Source: Dokdonella fugitiva (GTDB taxonomy: Bacteria > Pseudomonadota > Gammaproteobacteria > Xanthomonadales > Rhodanobacteraceae). Taken from it: DNA of 64,000 bases. Numbering within the stretch: position 1 is the first letter of the stretch; every line of letters begins with the position of its first letter. The translations under genes were made by a program, and so were the position numbers. The notes under the pieces were generated by a model. The model saw only the letters and a program-made list of their open reading frames with translations. It was not told the origin of the DNA and ran no database searches. The stretch spans positions 744,001-808,000 of the forward strand of contig NZ_JACGXL010000002.1 in the NCBI RefSeq assembly GCF_014138265.1, read 5' to 3'. Of the stretch, positions 49,428-58,788 are shown one piece after another.

Positions 49428-49549
49428 GGCGGTACTCCGTGGCGCCGCGGGGCGCCTTCAGGGAACCCGCATCCTACGCCGGAAGCGTCGACGAGACGAC
49501 GCGCGGCGTGTCGAAGCTGTGGAGCGGATCACGCCTGCGACGGCGTGCC

Positions 49550-51115
49550 TCAGCGCACCGCGCCGTCGAAGCCGTTGCGGAAGATCACGTCGCCCGCGGG
49601 TAGTGCGAACTTCCACAGCTTGCCGTTGTTGTCGGTGACGTAGAGCGCGCCGTCGACGAGGATCGGGCTCTGCCAGTGCACGTTGCCGATGTGCGGCGAA
49701 CTCCACAGCACGTCGCCGCTGAGCGGATCGTGCGCGGTGACGCAGATGCCGCCGTCCGCGCACGGACCGGCGTGGTAGAGCACACCGTTCGCGACGATCG
49801 GCGAGGTCGACGCGTTCGACGAGCCCGTGCGGCTCCAGCGCATCGTCAACGCGGGATGGTTGCTGCCGTCGAGCCCGAGCTGCAGGCCGGACAGGCCGCT
49901 GCCGTTGCCCGCGAACACCCAGGTCGAGTGGTCCGACGGATTCACCCAGACCGCCGGCTGCTCGCGCATGCGATCGCCCGGAAAACCGTTGCCGCCCTGC
50001 GGCACGTCGATGAGCTGGATCTCGCCGCCGACGTGCGCGGGGCCGCCCTGGCCGCTCATGTCGTCGAGGTCGATCAGGCGCAGCTTGCCGTCCTTGCCCG
50101 CCTGCATGCCGAGGTGCGCGACCGTGCTGCCCACGGGCACGGGCAGGATCGCCATCGACACCGAGCCGAGGTCGGTGTCGCCGTTCTGCAGGCTCTGGAA
50201 GTTCGACGGCGTGTAGCTGTCGAGCGGCAGGCCGTTGCCGGCACCGGTGCCGTCCGCGGCGAGCGCGAGCACGCTGTCGCCCCAGTCGAAGCCGCCCGTG
50301 TTCGCGTTGAACGTGCCGTTGCCGGTCGCGATGTAGACGCGGTTCGTCGCCGCCGACCAGGTCGCGCCGCCGCGGCCCCAGATGCCACTCTGGCGGCCGG
50401 CGCAGTCGTCGGTGCCGGGCGTGCCGTTCAACACGAAGTGGATCGTCTTGTCGCTGCACATCACGTTGAACACGTGCTGCGTGCCGCTGGCGAGGTCGAT
50501 CGAGACGAGATGTCCCTGGTAATCGCCGCCGTCGCCGATGTAGCCGTCGGTGACGACGACGAGATGGTGCGTGTTGCCCGAGCTGGCGATCGTGAGCCCG
50601 GAGGCGCCCTTCTCGACGCTCGTCTTCAAGCTGATCGTCTGCGGCCAGCCGCCGCTCGTGACTTCGCTGCCGTCGCCGATCGCGTACTTGTGCACCTTGC
50701 CGTCGACGCCGTAGCTGTAGACGTACTGCAGGTTGGGATCGATCGCTGGCGATGCAGTCGTCGGTTGCGGCCCGCTCGTCGACTGGTGCCACACCTCGCT
50801 GCCGTTGGCCGCGTCGATCGCCATCAGGCGTCCGTTCTTGCTGAGCAGGAACAACAGGTTCTTGACGCCGTTCGCGGTCGCGACGCCGCCCTGGTAGACG
50901 GGCGCGCTGTCGACTGACGATGCGAGCGCGGCGCCATTCGCGTACACGGAGGCGAGCTGTGCGAGATTGGCGGCGCCGAGCGTCGCCTCGGCGGGATTGA
51001 AGCCGCTGTGCGCGGCGTCGTAGCCGAACTGCGGCCAGCTCGCGGCGTGCGCGTCGGCGATGCCGAGCGCGATCGCGGCGACAAGCGTGGAACGAAGCAG
51101 GGAGGTGCGGGTCAT
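49550..51115 (-). CDS. Secreted PQQ-like beta-propeller protein with C-terminal GFD motif (copy 2)
   Basis: The 521-residue preprotein has a signal peptide (LLRSTLVAAIALGIADAHA, about 5-23) and the same propeller plan as its neighbour at 47904: WPQFGYDAAHSGFNPAEATL, NLLFLLSKNGRLMAIDAANG, LQYVYSYGVDGKVHKYAIGD and YIATGNGTFNANTGGFDWGD. The paralogues share many blocks, so they arose by duplication. The C-terminus is AGDVIFRNGFDGAVR, three residues longer. Cysteines are again paired (CSDKT...DDCAG; CADGGICVT). ATG 51115 lies 155 bases from the divergent sugar-dehydrogenase-like gene. Function is unknown. Confidence 0.85.
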   Translation of the reverse strand: MTRTSLLRSTLVAAIALGIADAHAASWPQFGYDAAHSGFNPAEATLGAANLAQLASVYANGAALASSVDSAPVYQGGVATANGVKNLLFLLSKNGRLMAIDAANGSEVWHQSTSGPQPTTASPAIDPNLQYVYSYGVDGKVHKYAIGDGSEVTSGGWPQTISLKTSVEKGASGLTIASSGNTHHLVVVTDGYIGDGGDYQGHLVSIDLASGTQHVFNVMCSDKTIHFVLNGTPGTDDCAGRQSGIWGRGGATWSAATNRVYIATGNGTFNANTGGFDWGDSVLALAADGTGAGNGLPLDSYTPSNFQSLQNGDTDLGSVSMAILPVPVGSTVAHLGMQAGKDGKLRLIDLDDMSGQGGPAHVGGEIQLIDVPQGGNGFPGDRMREQPAVWVNPSDHSTWVFAGNGSGLSGLQLGLDGSNHPALTMRWSRTGSSNASTSPIVANGVLYHAGPCADGGICVTAHDPLSGDVLWSSPHIGNVHWQSPILVDGALYVTDNNGKLWKFALPAGDVIFRNGFDGAVR

Positions 51116-51270
51116 CGGCAGGCTCCAGGCGCGCGGCGGCGCGCCCCATCGCGGCATCGTACGCCGCCGTGCTGCGCCGGAAGATGACGCACGCCACGGA
51201 TGCGGCCTTCACGTTCGCGGACGCGGCGGCATGGTACAAGGCGCACTCCAGTCCCCTGCGGAGGTCGTCC

Positions 51271-52617
51271 ATGCTGCGTCGGATCGGAACCTGTCTCACG
51301 GCGCTGGTCGCGAGCGCATCGCTGCACGCGGCGATCGACCCCGCCGACCTCGAGCTCGTGCGCTGGCCGGATGCATCCACGACGTTCTCCGAACCGGTCG
51401 CCGTGCGCGCCCCCAACGACGGCAGCGGCCGCACCTTCGTGGTCGAGCGCTGCGACAATCCCGGCAGTTCGAACACGACCGGCCACCTGCGCATCGTCAG
51501 GAACGGCGCCGTGCTGCCGACCGCGTTCCTTTCCGTGAGCGTGAGCTGCACGAGCGAACAGGGTCTGCTCGGCCTCGCATTCGATCCGCAGTTCGCGAGC
51601 AACCGCACGTTCTACGTGACCTACACCGCGACCGGCGGCGGCCTGGGCGACAGCGAAGACCAGGTGCTCGCGCGCTACACGGTGTCCGCCGCGAACCCGG
51701 ATGTCGCCAATCCCACCGGCACGGTGATCCTGCGCGTACCCGACATCGCCGACAACCACAACGGCGGCGACCTCCATTTCGACCACCAGGGCTATCTCAA
51801 CTGGACGATGGGCGACGGCGGCGTGCAGGACGATCCGAACGGATTCGCGCAGTGCACCGGGCGCAAGAAGGCCGACGACAATCCGGCGAGCTGCCATTCG
51901 ACGTCGGGCTCGGGACCGACCTACTACCTGCTCGGCAAGATCATCCGCCTCGACGTGCACGCGGCGACCGCGGCGGCCCCCGCGAACTTCTGCGGCGCGA
52001 CCGCGGGGCAGCCGGCGCCGTACGCGATCCCGCCCGGCAATCCGTTCCGCGATGTCGGCTTGCATCCGCAGGACTGCGCCGAGATCTTCAACTGGGGCTT
52101 CCGCAATCCGTACCGTTTCAGCTTCGATCGCCAGACCGGCGACCTGCTGATCGGCGACGTCGGTCAGGACGCGTGGGAGGAAGTCGACTTCCAGGCCGCA
52201 GGCAGTGCCGGCCAGAACTTCCAGTGGAACACCTGTGAAGGCCGCCACACGTTCCCGGGCGGAACGCTCGGCTGCTCCGGGCCGGCCGGCAGCGTCGTGC
52301 CGAAGCTCGACTACGCACACAACGCGGCGCCGAACGGCTGCGCGGTCAGCGGCGGCTACGTCTACCGCGGGCCGATCGCGCCACTGCGCGGAAGGTACGT
52401 GTTCAGCGACTACTGCACCGGCGACATCTACGTCGTCGCGAACACCGCGGCGACCGTATGGACGTACGAGACGCTCGCGGGTACGCCGGGCCTCAACACC
52501 TACGGCTTCGGCGAGGACGCGCAGGGCAACCTCTACGTCGGCAGCTCGGGCGGCGAGATCTACCGGTTCCATTCGCCGAGCTACGACGACGTCATCTTCG
52601 CGAACGGGTTCGACTGA
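51271..52617 (+). CDS. Secreted glucose/sorbosone dehydrogenase-like propeller with C-terminal GFD motif (copy 1)
   Basis: The 448-residue preprotein has a signal peptide (IGTCLTALVASASLHAA, about 5-21). It then has the GSDH (six-bladed, PQQ-dependent sugar dehydrogenase-like) motifs: GRTFVVERCDNPG, EQGLLGLAFDPQFASNRTFY, HNGGDLHFDHQGYLNWTMGD, NWGFRNPYRFSFDRQTGDLL and IGDVGQDAWEEVDF. Many cysteines indicate a disulfide-rich extracytoplasmic protein. PQQ binding is not certain. The C-terminus is YDDVIFANGFD. GGAGGT lies before ATG 51271. Its stop overlaps the start of the next paralogue (TGATG). Confidence 0.86.
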   Translation: MLRRIGTCLTALVASASLHAAIDPADLELVRWPDASTTFSEPVAVRAPNDGSGRTFVVERCDNPGSSNTTGHLRIVRNGAVLPTAFLSVSVSCTSEQGLLGLAFDPQFASNRTFYVTYTATGGGLGDSEDQVLARYTVSAANPDVANPTGTVILRVPDIADNHNGGDLHFDHQGYLNWTMGDGGVQDDPNGFAQCTGRKKADDNPASCHSTSGSGPTYYLLGKIIRLDVHAATAAAPANFCGATAGQPAPYAIPPGNPFRDVGLHPQDCAEIFNWGFRNPYRFSFDRQTGDLLIGDVGQDAWEEVDFQAAGSAGQNFQWNTCEGRHTFPGGTLGCSGPAGSVVPKLDYAHNAAPNGCAVSGGYVYRGPIAPLRGRYVFSDYCTGDIYVVANTAATVWTYETLAGTPGLNTYGFGEDAQGNLYVGSSGGEIYRFHSPSYDDVIFANGFD

Positions 52618-54287
52618 TGCGCGCGCGCGCGGGAGCCGTGCCGCGTTGCAGGCGCGTCGCTGAATTAGTCGCTCTCGGCGCGGCCACATGCGCGTCCGCG
52701 CAGACCGTGCCGCCGGATCTCGCGCTCGAGATCGTCACCGATCAGGTGACCGCGCCGATCGGCGTGCGCGCGCCGCACGACGGCAGCGGGCGCCTGTTCG
52801 TGATGAGCCAGGCCGGCACGATCCGCATCGTCAAGGACGGCGTGTTGCTGCCGACGCCGTTCCTCACCGTGCCGGTCACGTATCCTGGGTCGGGAGGCAC
52901 GAGCGGCCTGCTCGGCCTCGCGTTCCATCCCAATTACGGCCACGAGGGCGCGCCGCACGGCGACGAGTTCTACGTCGTGTCGATGCGGCCGCCGGGCTGC
53001 ACGCCCGCGGGCACCTGCCTCGGCAGTGGCCCCGACGAGGTGCTCGAACGGTACACGGTGTCGGCCGCGGACCCGGATGTCGCCAACCCGACCGGCACGG
53101 TCGTCATGCGCCTCGCCGACAACGCGCCGCCGTCGTACCACAACGGCGGCGACATTCATTTCGGCCCGGACGGCTATCTCTACATGTCCTCGGGCGACGG
53201 CGGCCAGGAGAGCGGCACGCACTGGCTCGCCGAATGCCTGTGGAAGAAGCCGAACGACACGACCTCGGCGAGCTGCGGCACGAGCTCGACCACGCCGCAA
53301 TACTTCCTGCGCGGCAAGATGCTGCGCATCGACGTCGACACGCGCGGCGGCATCGCCGGCGCCGAGATGTGCGGCACCGCGACCGGCGTCGCGGCCGAGT
53401 ACGCGATCCCGCCGGACAATCCGTACGTCGGCAGCAGTCAGACCTGCGACGAGACCTGGCTGTACGGCTTCCGCAATCCGTGGCGCTGGAGCTTCGATCG
53501 CGCGACCGGCGACGTGTGGATCGGTGACGTCGGCCAGAGCCAGTACGAGGAAGTGGACTTCCGCGCGGCCGATTCGACCGAGCCGCCGTTCTACGGCTGG
53601 CACTGCATGGAAGGCACGGTCGTGTTCAATTCGAGCCAGGCGTGCACGGCGCCGATCGCGCCGAACGTGTTGCCGCTGCTCGAATACACGCATGCGGGCG
53701 GTCGCTGCGCGATCACCGGCGGCTACCGCTACCGCGGCCCGATCGTGCCGTTGCGCGGCATGTACGCCTACGCCGACTCGTGCTCGAGCGAGTTGTTCTT
53801 CGCCAAGCCTGACGAACTCGGCCAATGGAGTTCGACGGTCTGGCGCAACGACGCGAACGGCTACGGCACCTATTCGGGGTTCGGCGAGGACGAGGCCGGC
53901 AACCTCTACGTCGCCAACACCGCGACCGAAGTCGTCTACCGGTTCGTGTCCTCGCAGACGACGATCACGCACACGGTGACGCCGCACGCGGGTGCGGGCG
54001 GCGCGCTGTCGCCGGCGGCGCCACAGGTCGTCGAGGAGGGCGCCACGGTCGCATTCGACGTGCAGGCGGATCCCGGCTACGCGATCGACGCGATCGTCGG
54101 CTGCGGCGGCACGCTCGCGGGCACGCTCTACACGACTGCGGCGATCGTCGCCGACTGCACCGTCGATGCGACGTTCGCCGTGAGCGCGTCGGACATCGTG
54201 TTCCGCGACGGCTTCGACGCGGCGCCCGTGCGGGCGCCGCGGGCGGGACTCACTGCGCGGGTTGTTCCTTCAGCGCGATCGCGTTGA
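52617..54287 (+). CDS. Secreted glucose/sorbosone dehydrogenase-like propeller with beta-repeat domain (copy 2)
   Basis: The 556-residue preprotein has a weak signal (ELVALGAATCASAQ, about 14-27), then the GSDH plan: GRLFVMSQAGTIRIVKDGVL, TSGLLGLAFHPNYGHEGAPH, YHNGGDIHFGPDGYLYMSSG, YGFRNPWRWSFDRATGDVW and IGDVGQSQYEEVDF. From about 448 an InlB B-repeat-like module follows (HAGAGGALSPAAPQVVEEGA, then YAIDAIVGCGGTLAGTLYTT). It has the motif SDIVFRDGFD at about 522-531, but 25 more residues follow, partly encoded by a hairpin and antisense to the SPOR gene. The start at 52617 overlaps the stop of the upstream paralogue. Confidence 0.82.
   Translation: MRARAGAVPRCRRVAELVALGAATCASAQTVPPDLALEIVTDQVTAPIGVRAPHDGSGRLFVMSQAGTIRIVKDGVLLPTPFLTVPVTYPGSGGTSGLLGLAFHPNYGHEGAPHGDEFYVVSMRPPGCTPAGTCLGSGPDEVLERYTVSAADPDVANPTGTVVMRLADNAPPSYHNGGDIHFGPDGYLYMSSGDGGQESGTHWLAECLWKKPNDTTSASCGTSSTTPQYFLRGKMLRIDVDTRGGIAGAEMCGTATGVAAEYAIPPDNPYVGSSQTCDETWLYGFRNPWRWSFDRATGDVWIGDVGQSQYEEVDFRAADSTEPPFYGWHCMEGTVVFNSSQACTAPIAPNVLPLLEYTHAGGRCAITGGYRYRGPIVPLRGMYAYADSCSSELFFAKPDELGQWSSTVWRNDANGYGTYSGFGEDEAGNLYVANTATEVVYRFVSSQTTITHTVTPHAGAGGALSPAAPQVVEEGATVAFDVQADPGYAIDAIVGCGGTLAGTLYTTAAIVADCTVDATFAVSASDIVFRDGFDAAPVRAPRAGLTARVVPSARSR
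54219..54240. terminator. Perfect hairpin inside the 3' end of the second propeller gene
   Basis: GCGGCGCCCG (54219-54228) pairs with CGGGCGCCGC (54231-54240). Such hairpins normally follow a stop codon; here the open frame runs through it to 54287. It lies just outside the stop of the convergent SPOR gene (54250) and may act on both transcripts. Confidence 0.7.
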
Positions 54288-54867
54288 TGCCGTTGTCGGC
54301 GAGCGAACGCTTCGCCGCTTCGAGTTCGCTCGCGCTCGGGTACGGGCCGAGGCGCACGCGGTGCCAGGTCTTGCCGTTGATCGTGACCGGCTGGACCTGC
54401 GCGACGAAGCCGGCGAGCGCGAGCTTCGCCTTCGCCTCGTCGGCCGCCTTCGGTTCCGGATACGAGCCCGTCTGCAGGATGTAGCGGCCGGAGGCCGCGG
54501 TGGCCGGCGTCGTGCCGGTCGTCGCCGGCGCCGTCGTCGCGTTCGCGCGCGCCTGCTGCTCGGCTTTCGCCTTCGCCGACAATTCGGCGTCGGGGATCAC
54601 GACTTCCGCTTCCGGCAGCACCTGGTAGAAGTCGTAGTTCTTCTTCGGCTTCGCCTCGGCGACCGGCGGTTCGCTTTCCTTTGGCGCGGTGGCCTGAGGA
54701 TTCGGTTGCGGCAGGTCCTTGCGGCGCAGCAGCGGCGCCCAGTCCTTGACCAGCACGAGCGCCATCAGGCCGATGCCGAGCAGCATGCCGACCAGTACCC
54801 ACAGCCACGCCGGCTTCTGCTCACCATTGCCGCCACGCGTCGCCTGGCGTCCCTTCTTCGCTGCCAT
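54250..54867 (-). CDS. Membrane-anchored SPOR-domain protein
   Basis: The 205-residue protein has a cytoplasmic start with basic residues, one membrane helix (PAWLWVLVGMLLGIGLMALV, about 19-38), a periplasmic linker rich in Pro, Ala and Lys, and a C-terminal SPOR domain (RYILQTGSYPEPKAADEAKA, then VTINGKTWHRVRLGPYPSAS). SPOR domains bind denuded peptidoglycan at division sites, as in FtsN or DedD, so a divisome-related role is likely. Its ATG overlaps the argS stop by one base, so it is co-translated with argS. Confidence 0.92.
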   Translation of the reverse strand: MAAKKGRQATRGGNGEQKPAWLWVLVGMLLGIGLMALVLVKDWAPLLRRKDLPQPNPQATAPKESEPPVAEAKPKKNYDFYQVLPEAEVVIPDAELSAKAKAEQQARANATTAPATTGTTPATAASGRYILQTGSYPEPKAADEAKAKLALAGFVAQVQPVTINGKTWHRVRLGPYPSASELEAAKRSLADNGINAIALKEQPAQ

Positions 54868-56552
54868 CACATGCTCTCCGGGGCGGACACGCCCAGCAGG
54901 TCGAGGCCGTTCGCCAGCACCTGGCGCACGGCGTTCGCGAGCGCGAGCCGCGCATCGCGCAGGCCGGCATCGTCGACGATGAACTGGCTGGTGTTGTACC
55001 AGCCGTGGAACGCGGCCGCGAGCTCGCGCAGGTAGGTCGCGACGAGGTGCGGCTCGAGGTTCGTGCCCGCGTTCTCGACCGTTTCGGCGTAGCGCGAGAG
55101 CTCGGCCAGCACGAGCTGCTCGGCGTCGCCGTCGAGGCGTGCGAGGTGAGCGAGGCCGTTCGCGCGGTCCCAGGCGAGGCCGCGCTCGGCGAGCTGGCGC
55201 ATCACGCTGGCGACGCGCGCGTGCGCGTACTGCACGTAGTAGACCGGGTTGTCGTTGGTCTGCGCGCGCGCGAGGTCGATGTCGAACACGAGCTGAGAAT
55301 CGGACTTGCGCGCGATCAGGAACCAGCGCGTCGCGTCGCGGCCGACCTCGTCGATGAGGTCGCGCAGGGTCACGTAGCTGCCCGCGCGCTTGGACAGCTT
55401 CACTTCCTCGCCGCCGCGCATGACCGTGACCATCTGGTGCAGCACGTACTCGGGCCAGCCCTGCGGGATGCCGCAGTCGAGCGCCTGCAGGCCGGCCTTC
55501 ACGCGCATGAGCGAGCCGTGGTGGTCGGAGCCGAGCTCGGTGATCGCGCGCTCGTAGCCGCGCAACCACTTGCTGCGGTGGTAGGCGACGTCCGGCACGA
55601 AGTAGGTGTAGCTGCCGTCGGACTTGCGCATGACGCGGTCCTTGTCGTCGCCGAAGTCGGTCGTGCGCAACCACAGCGCGCCGCCTTCCTCGTAGGTGTG
55701 GCCGTGCGCGACGAGCTCGCGCACGGTCTCGTCGACCTTGCCGTCGCCGTACAGCGAGCTTTCGAGGAAGTAGACGTCGAAGCCGACGCCGAATGCAGCG
55801 AGGTCGCCGTTCTGCTCGCGGCGCAGGTAGGCGACGGCGAACTGGCGGATCGCGTCGAGGTCGGCCGGATCCTTCGCGCCGGCCACCGTGTGGCCTTCGA
55901 CGTCGACGCTGTCGCCACGCAGGTACGCGGCGGCGACGTCCTTGATGTAGTCGCCGCGATAGCCGTCCTCGGGCCAGCCCTCGTCGTCGGGCCCCTTGCC
56001 GAGCGCGCGCGCCTGCACCGAGATCGCGAGGTTGTTGATCTGCGCGCCGGCGTCGTTGTAGTAGAACTCGCGCATGACCTTCCAGCCGTTCGCGTCGAGC
56101 ACGCGCGCGATGCAGTCACCGATCGCGGCGGCGCGGCCGTGGCCGACGTGCAGCGGGCCGGTCGGGTTGGCGGAGACGAACTCGACGCCCGCGGTGCGAC
56201 CGTCGCCGGCATGGCCGCGGCCATAGGCGGCGCCCTGCGCGAGGGCCGTGCGCACTTCGCCCTGGTACGCGGCCGGGCTCAGGAAGAAGTTGATGAAGCC
56301 CGGGCCGGCGATCTCGACCTTGGCGATCGCGTCCTGCGCAGGCAGGGCGGCGACCAGCGCGGCCGCGAGGTCGCGCGGCTTCCGGCCCGCGGCCTTGGCC
56401 AGCAGCAGCGCCGCGTTGGTGGCGAAATCGCCGTGGTCGCGGTTCTTGGTGCGTTCGACGACGAACACGGCAGTGGTGTCCGCAGGGAGTTCGCCGCCGG
56501 CCTGCAGGGCGGCGATCGCGGCGAGGACGAGGTCGCGGAGCTGTTCTTTCAC
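54867..56552 (-). CDS. argS: Arginyl-tRNA synthetase
   Basis: ArgS charges tRNA-Arg. The 561-residue class I synthetase has an N-terminal additional domain (Add1, residues 1-110), [20 protein letters not shown] with the HVGH signature, the catalytic domain including [17 protein letters not shown], a KMSKS-like loop [17 protein letters not shown] (KLSKR) and an anticodon-binding DALR domain containing [20 protein letters not shown]. Length is normal. GTG 56552 is the start. TACAAT at 56581 (minus) is the likely -10 box. The SPOR gene follows directly. Confidence 0.97.
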   Translation of the reverse strand: MKEQLRDLVLAAIAALQAGGELPADTTAVFVVERTKNRDHGDFATNAALLLAKAAGRKPRDLAAALVAALPAQDAIAKVEIAGPGFINFFLSPAAYQGEVRTALAQGAAYGRGHAGDGRTAGVEFVSANPTGPLHVGHGRAAAIGDCIARVLDANGWKVMREFYYNDAGAQINNLAISVQARALGKGPDDEGWPEDGYRGDYIKDVAAAYLRGDSVDVEGHTVAGAKDPADLDAIRQFAVAYLRREQNGDLAAFGVGFDVYFLESSLYGDGKVDETVRELVAHGHTYEEGGALWLRTTDFGDDKDRVMRKSDGSYTYFVPDVAYHRSKWLRGYERAITELGSDHHGSLMRVKAGLQALDCGIPQGWPEYVLHQMVTVMRGGEEVKLSKRAGSYVTLRDLIDEVGRDATRWFLIARKSDSQLVFDIDLARAQTNDNPVYYVQYAHARVASVMRQLAERGLAWDRANGLAHLARLDGDAEQLVLAELSRYAETVENAGTNLEPHLVATYLRELAAAFHGWYNTSQFIVDDAGLRDARLALANAVRQVLANGLDLLGVSAPESM

Positions 56553-56580
56553 GGGGTCGGCCAGCGTGGAAAAGCCGCGT

Positions 56581-56586
56581 ATTGTA
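56581..56586 (-). promoter_or_regulatory. Putative -10 box of argS
   Basis: On the minus strand GCTACAATACG contains TACAAT 28 bases before the argS GTG. It has the same GC-TA start as the putative boxes of uppP, speE and the lipoprotein gene. Confidence 0.5.
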
Positions 56587-56739
56587 GCGACCCGGCCACC
56601 GTTCGGCGCGCCGGTCGCGCGTTGTCATCGTAGCGTCGCCGGCAGCGGGTAGGCTCGTCGCCTCGACCGGACGGAGCAGGCGGCGTGCGGGATGCGCACG
56701 GCGCCGAGGGTGCAGGGTCGCACCGAACCTCCGCGCCGC

Positions 56740-57801
56740 TCAGACCGTGAGGTCGGCGAGGGTCGCGCGGTAGGCTTCGATGACCTGGTTGCCGGTCTGC
56801 GGCGCGCCCTGCACCGCGATGCGTGCGCGCACACCCATGCACAGCGCCTTGAGCTTGGGTGCATTCGCCTCCTTGCCCGGCCCGAACGCGGCCACGCCGG
56901 CATCGGACTGGAAACGGTGCAGCTCGAAGAAGAAGCGATCCTGTCCGTCGGTGAGGAAGCCGAGCACCGGCAGCGCGCTTTCGCCCGCGGCGAGCGATCG
57001 CCCGCTGAGCATTTCGCGTTCGCGGCACAGGTTTTCCGCGGTGCTCGCGAAGCGCGTGAATGGTTCGGCTACGTTCGCCGTGTCGAGGTCGGCGGCGACG
57101 AGCGCAAGGCGTTGCGCCGCGACGAGCAGCGGATCCTGGCGCCAGCCGGGACTGCGCCGGTCGAGCACCTGGTCGAGGCGCGAAGCGAGCGCGCCGCCGC
57201 TCTGCACGAGATCGGCGGCGTTGTAGTGGTAGCCGCCCGGCACGGGCCGCGCGTCGAACGTGCTGCCCGCGATCATGAGCTCGAGCGCCGCATGCAGGTC
57301 CGCATCGTGTTCGCGCGAGAAGCCGCAGGCGTCGAGGATGCGTTGCGCCTCGTCGATGCTCGCGCGCTCGTTCGCGCCGATGCCGTCGACCAGTTGCGGC
57401 GCCTCGCGCTGGCGCAGGTCGTGGCAGGCGCCGAACAGCATCAGCGCGCACCAGTCGCGCAACGCCAGCGCGCGCAGCCCGAGCGTGTCGCGCAGCCGGT
57501 CGATGCGGCTGCCGCAGATTTCCAGCACGTGCCCTTCGTTGTGGTAGGCGTGGAAATCGCTGCCGAGGTTGCCGTGGCGGACCGCGAGCCGCGCATGGCC
57601 GAGGCGCACCGCATCCTCGGTGTGCGCGAGCAGCGTCGCGTCGCCCGGTTCGAGCAGGGCGGTCCATTCCGCGCGCCGTCGCGCGAGCAGGGCTTCGATC
57701 GGCGCCGCGGCCGCGCCGGCCAGCGTGCGCGCCGCCGCGACGTCGGGAATCCGGCGCTCCGTTTCATCGGCTGGATAGCGACTCGGGAACGGCAGGATCA
57801 C
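56740..57801 (-). CDS. HD-superfamily phosphohydrolase-like protein
   Basis: The 353-residue protein carries FHAYHNEGHVLEICGSRIDR at about residue 85 and LMLFGACHDLRQ about 30 residues later. This YHN-x2-H ... HD pattern fits the predicted metal-dependent HD phosphohydrolases. A later DLVQ and AADLDTANVAEPFTRFA region may complete the metal site. Substrate is unknown; nucleotides are typical for HD enzymes. The GTG at 57801 (VILPFPSRYP) is my best start; there is no clear ribosome site. TATACT at about 57835 on this strand may be the -10 box. It follows radC on the same strand. Confidence 0.7.
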   Translation of the reverse strand: MILPFPSRYPADETERRIPDVAAARTLAGAAAAPIEALLARRRAEWTALLEPGDATLLAHTEDAVRLGHARLAVRHGNLGSDFHAYHNEGHVLEICGSRIDRLRDTLGLRALALRDWCALMLFGACHDLRQREAPQLVDGIGANERASIDEAQRILDACGFSREHDADLHAALELMIAGSTFDARPVPGGYHYNAADLVQSGGALASRLDQVLDRRSPGWRQDPLLVAAQRLALVAADLDTANVAEPFTRFASTAENLCREREMLSGRSLAAGESALPVLGFLTDGQDRFFFELHRFQSDAGVAAFGPGKEANAPKLKALCMGVRARIAVQGAPQTGNQVIEAYRATLADLTV

Positions 57802-57866
57802 GGCGGTCGAATGGGGTGCGGTGACGTTGGGCGCGAGTATAAAGGGGGAAATCGCCGTGGCGCGGC

Positions 57867-58529
57867 CTACAGCCAGCCGCGCTGCGCGAGCGAGGTCGGC
57901 GCGCCGTGGCCGACCACGAAATGGTCGAGCAGGCGCACGTCGACGAGGTCGAGCGCCTCGCGCAGCCGCAGCGTGATCGCGCGGTCGGCCGCGCTCGGTT
58001 CGGCGACCCCGGATGGGTGGTTGTGCGCGAAGATCACCGCGGCCGCATTGTGCACAAGGCAGCGCCGCACGACCTCGCGCGGATGCACGCTCGCGCCGTC
58101 GATCGAGCCGCGGAACAGCTCCTCGAACACGATCACGCGATGGCGGTTGTCGAGGAACAGACACGCGAATACCTCGTACGGATAGCCGGCCAGGCGCGCC
58201 TTGAGGTAGCGCGCGCTCGCCGCGGGGTCGGTCAGGGTCTCGCCGCGGCGAAGCTCCGCGTCGAGGTAGCGCCGGCCGGTCTCCAGTGCGGCGGCGAGGC
58301 GGCACCAGGCGACCTCGCCGAGGCCGGCCTGCGCGTGTGGCGCGTCGAGCAGCGGCTTGAGGCCGCCGGCCTCGGCGAGCAGGTGACGGGCGAGGTCGAC
58401 CGCCGTCAGTCCGCGCCGCCCCGAGCCGAGGAATACCGCCAGCAGCTCCGCGTCGGACAGCACGCCGGCGCCGTGGGCGAGCAGCTTCTCGCGCGGACGT
58501 TCGCCGTCCGGCCAGTCGCGGATGCTCAT
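57867..58529 (-). CDS. radC: RadC/YicR JAB-domain protein
   Basis: The 220-residue protein begins with a helix-hairpin-helix-type region ([20 protein letters not shown]) and ends with a JAB/MPN domain holding the zinc-binding JAMM motif [18 protein letters not shown] at about residues 167-184. RadC was once linked to recombination repair; later work made that doubtful, and its biochemical role is unsettled. Length fits the family. ATG 58529 is the start. It is divergent from coaBC, just as radC is next to dfp in E. coli. Confidence 0.94.
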   Translation of the reverse strand: MSIRDWPDGERPREKLLAHGAGVLSDAELLAVFLGSGRRGLTAVDLARHLLAEAGGLKPLLDAPHAQAGLGEVAWCRLAAALETGRRYLDAELRRGETLTDPAASARYLKARLAGYPYEVFACLFLDNRHRVIVFEELFRGSIDGASVHPREVVRRCLVHNAAAVIFAHNHPSGVAEPSAADRAITLRLREALDLVDVRLLDHFVVGHGAPTSLAQRGWL

Positions 58530-58788
58530 GCCGGCGCCCCCGCCGCGAACGGCATGCATGCGGGCGCGGCGGTTGCGGCGACAGGATCGGCGGATCCAGG
58601 GCGGGGAACTTGATCCATCCCGCCAATCTAGGGCGGGCTGCGAGTCGTTCGCAGCGGCGCGCGCCCCGATTTTCAGTAAGCTAGCGTTCCCCTGTCCTGT
58701 CGGTGGTTTCCTACATGACTTCCCGGTTCGACCTCGGCGGACGTTCGCTCGCGCCGGCGCGGCGTGCTCCGCGCACGGGCGCCGGCCG

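Noticed and set aside
47904-54287. GFD tails as PEP-CTERM, GlyGly-CTERM or type IX secretion signals
   Set aside because: There is no C-terminal hydrophobic helix with basic end, no PEP or GG motif and no 70-80 residue Ig-like CTD.
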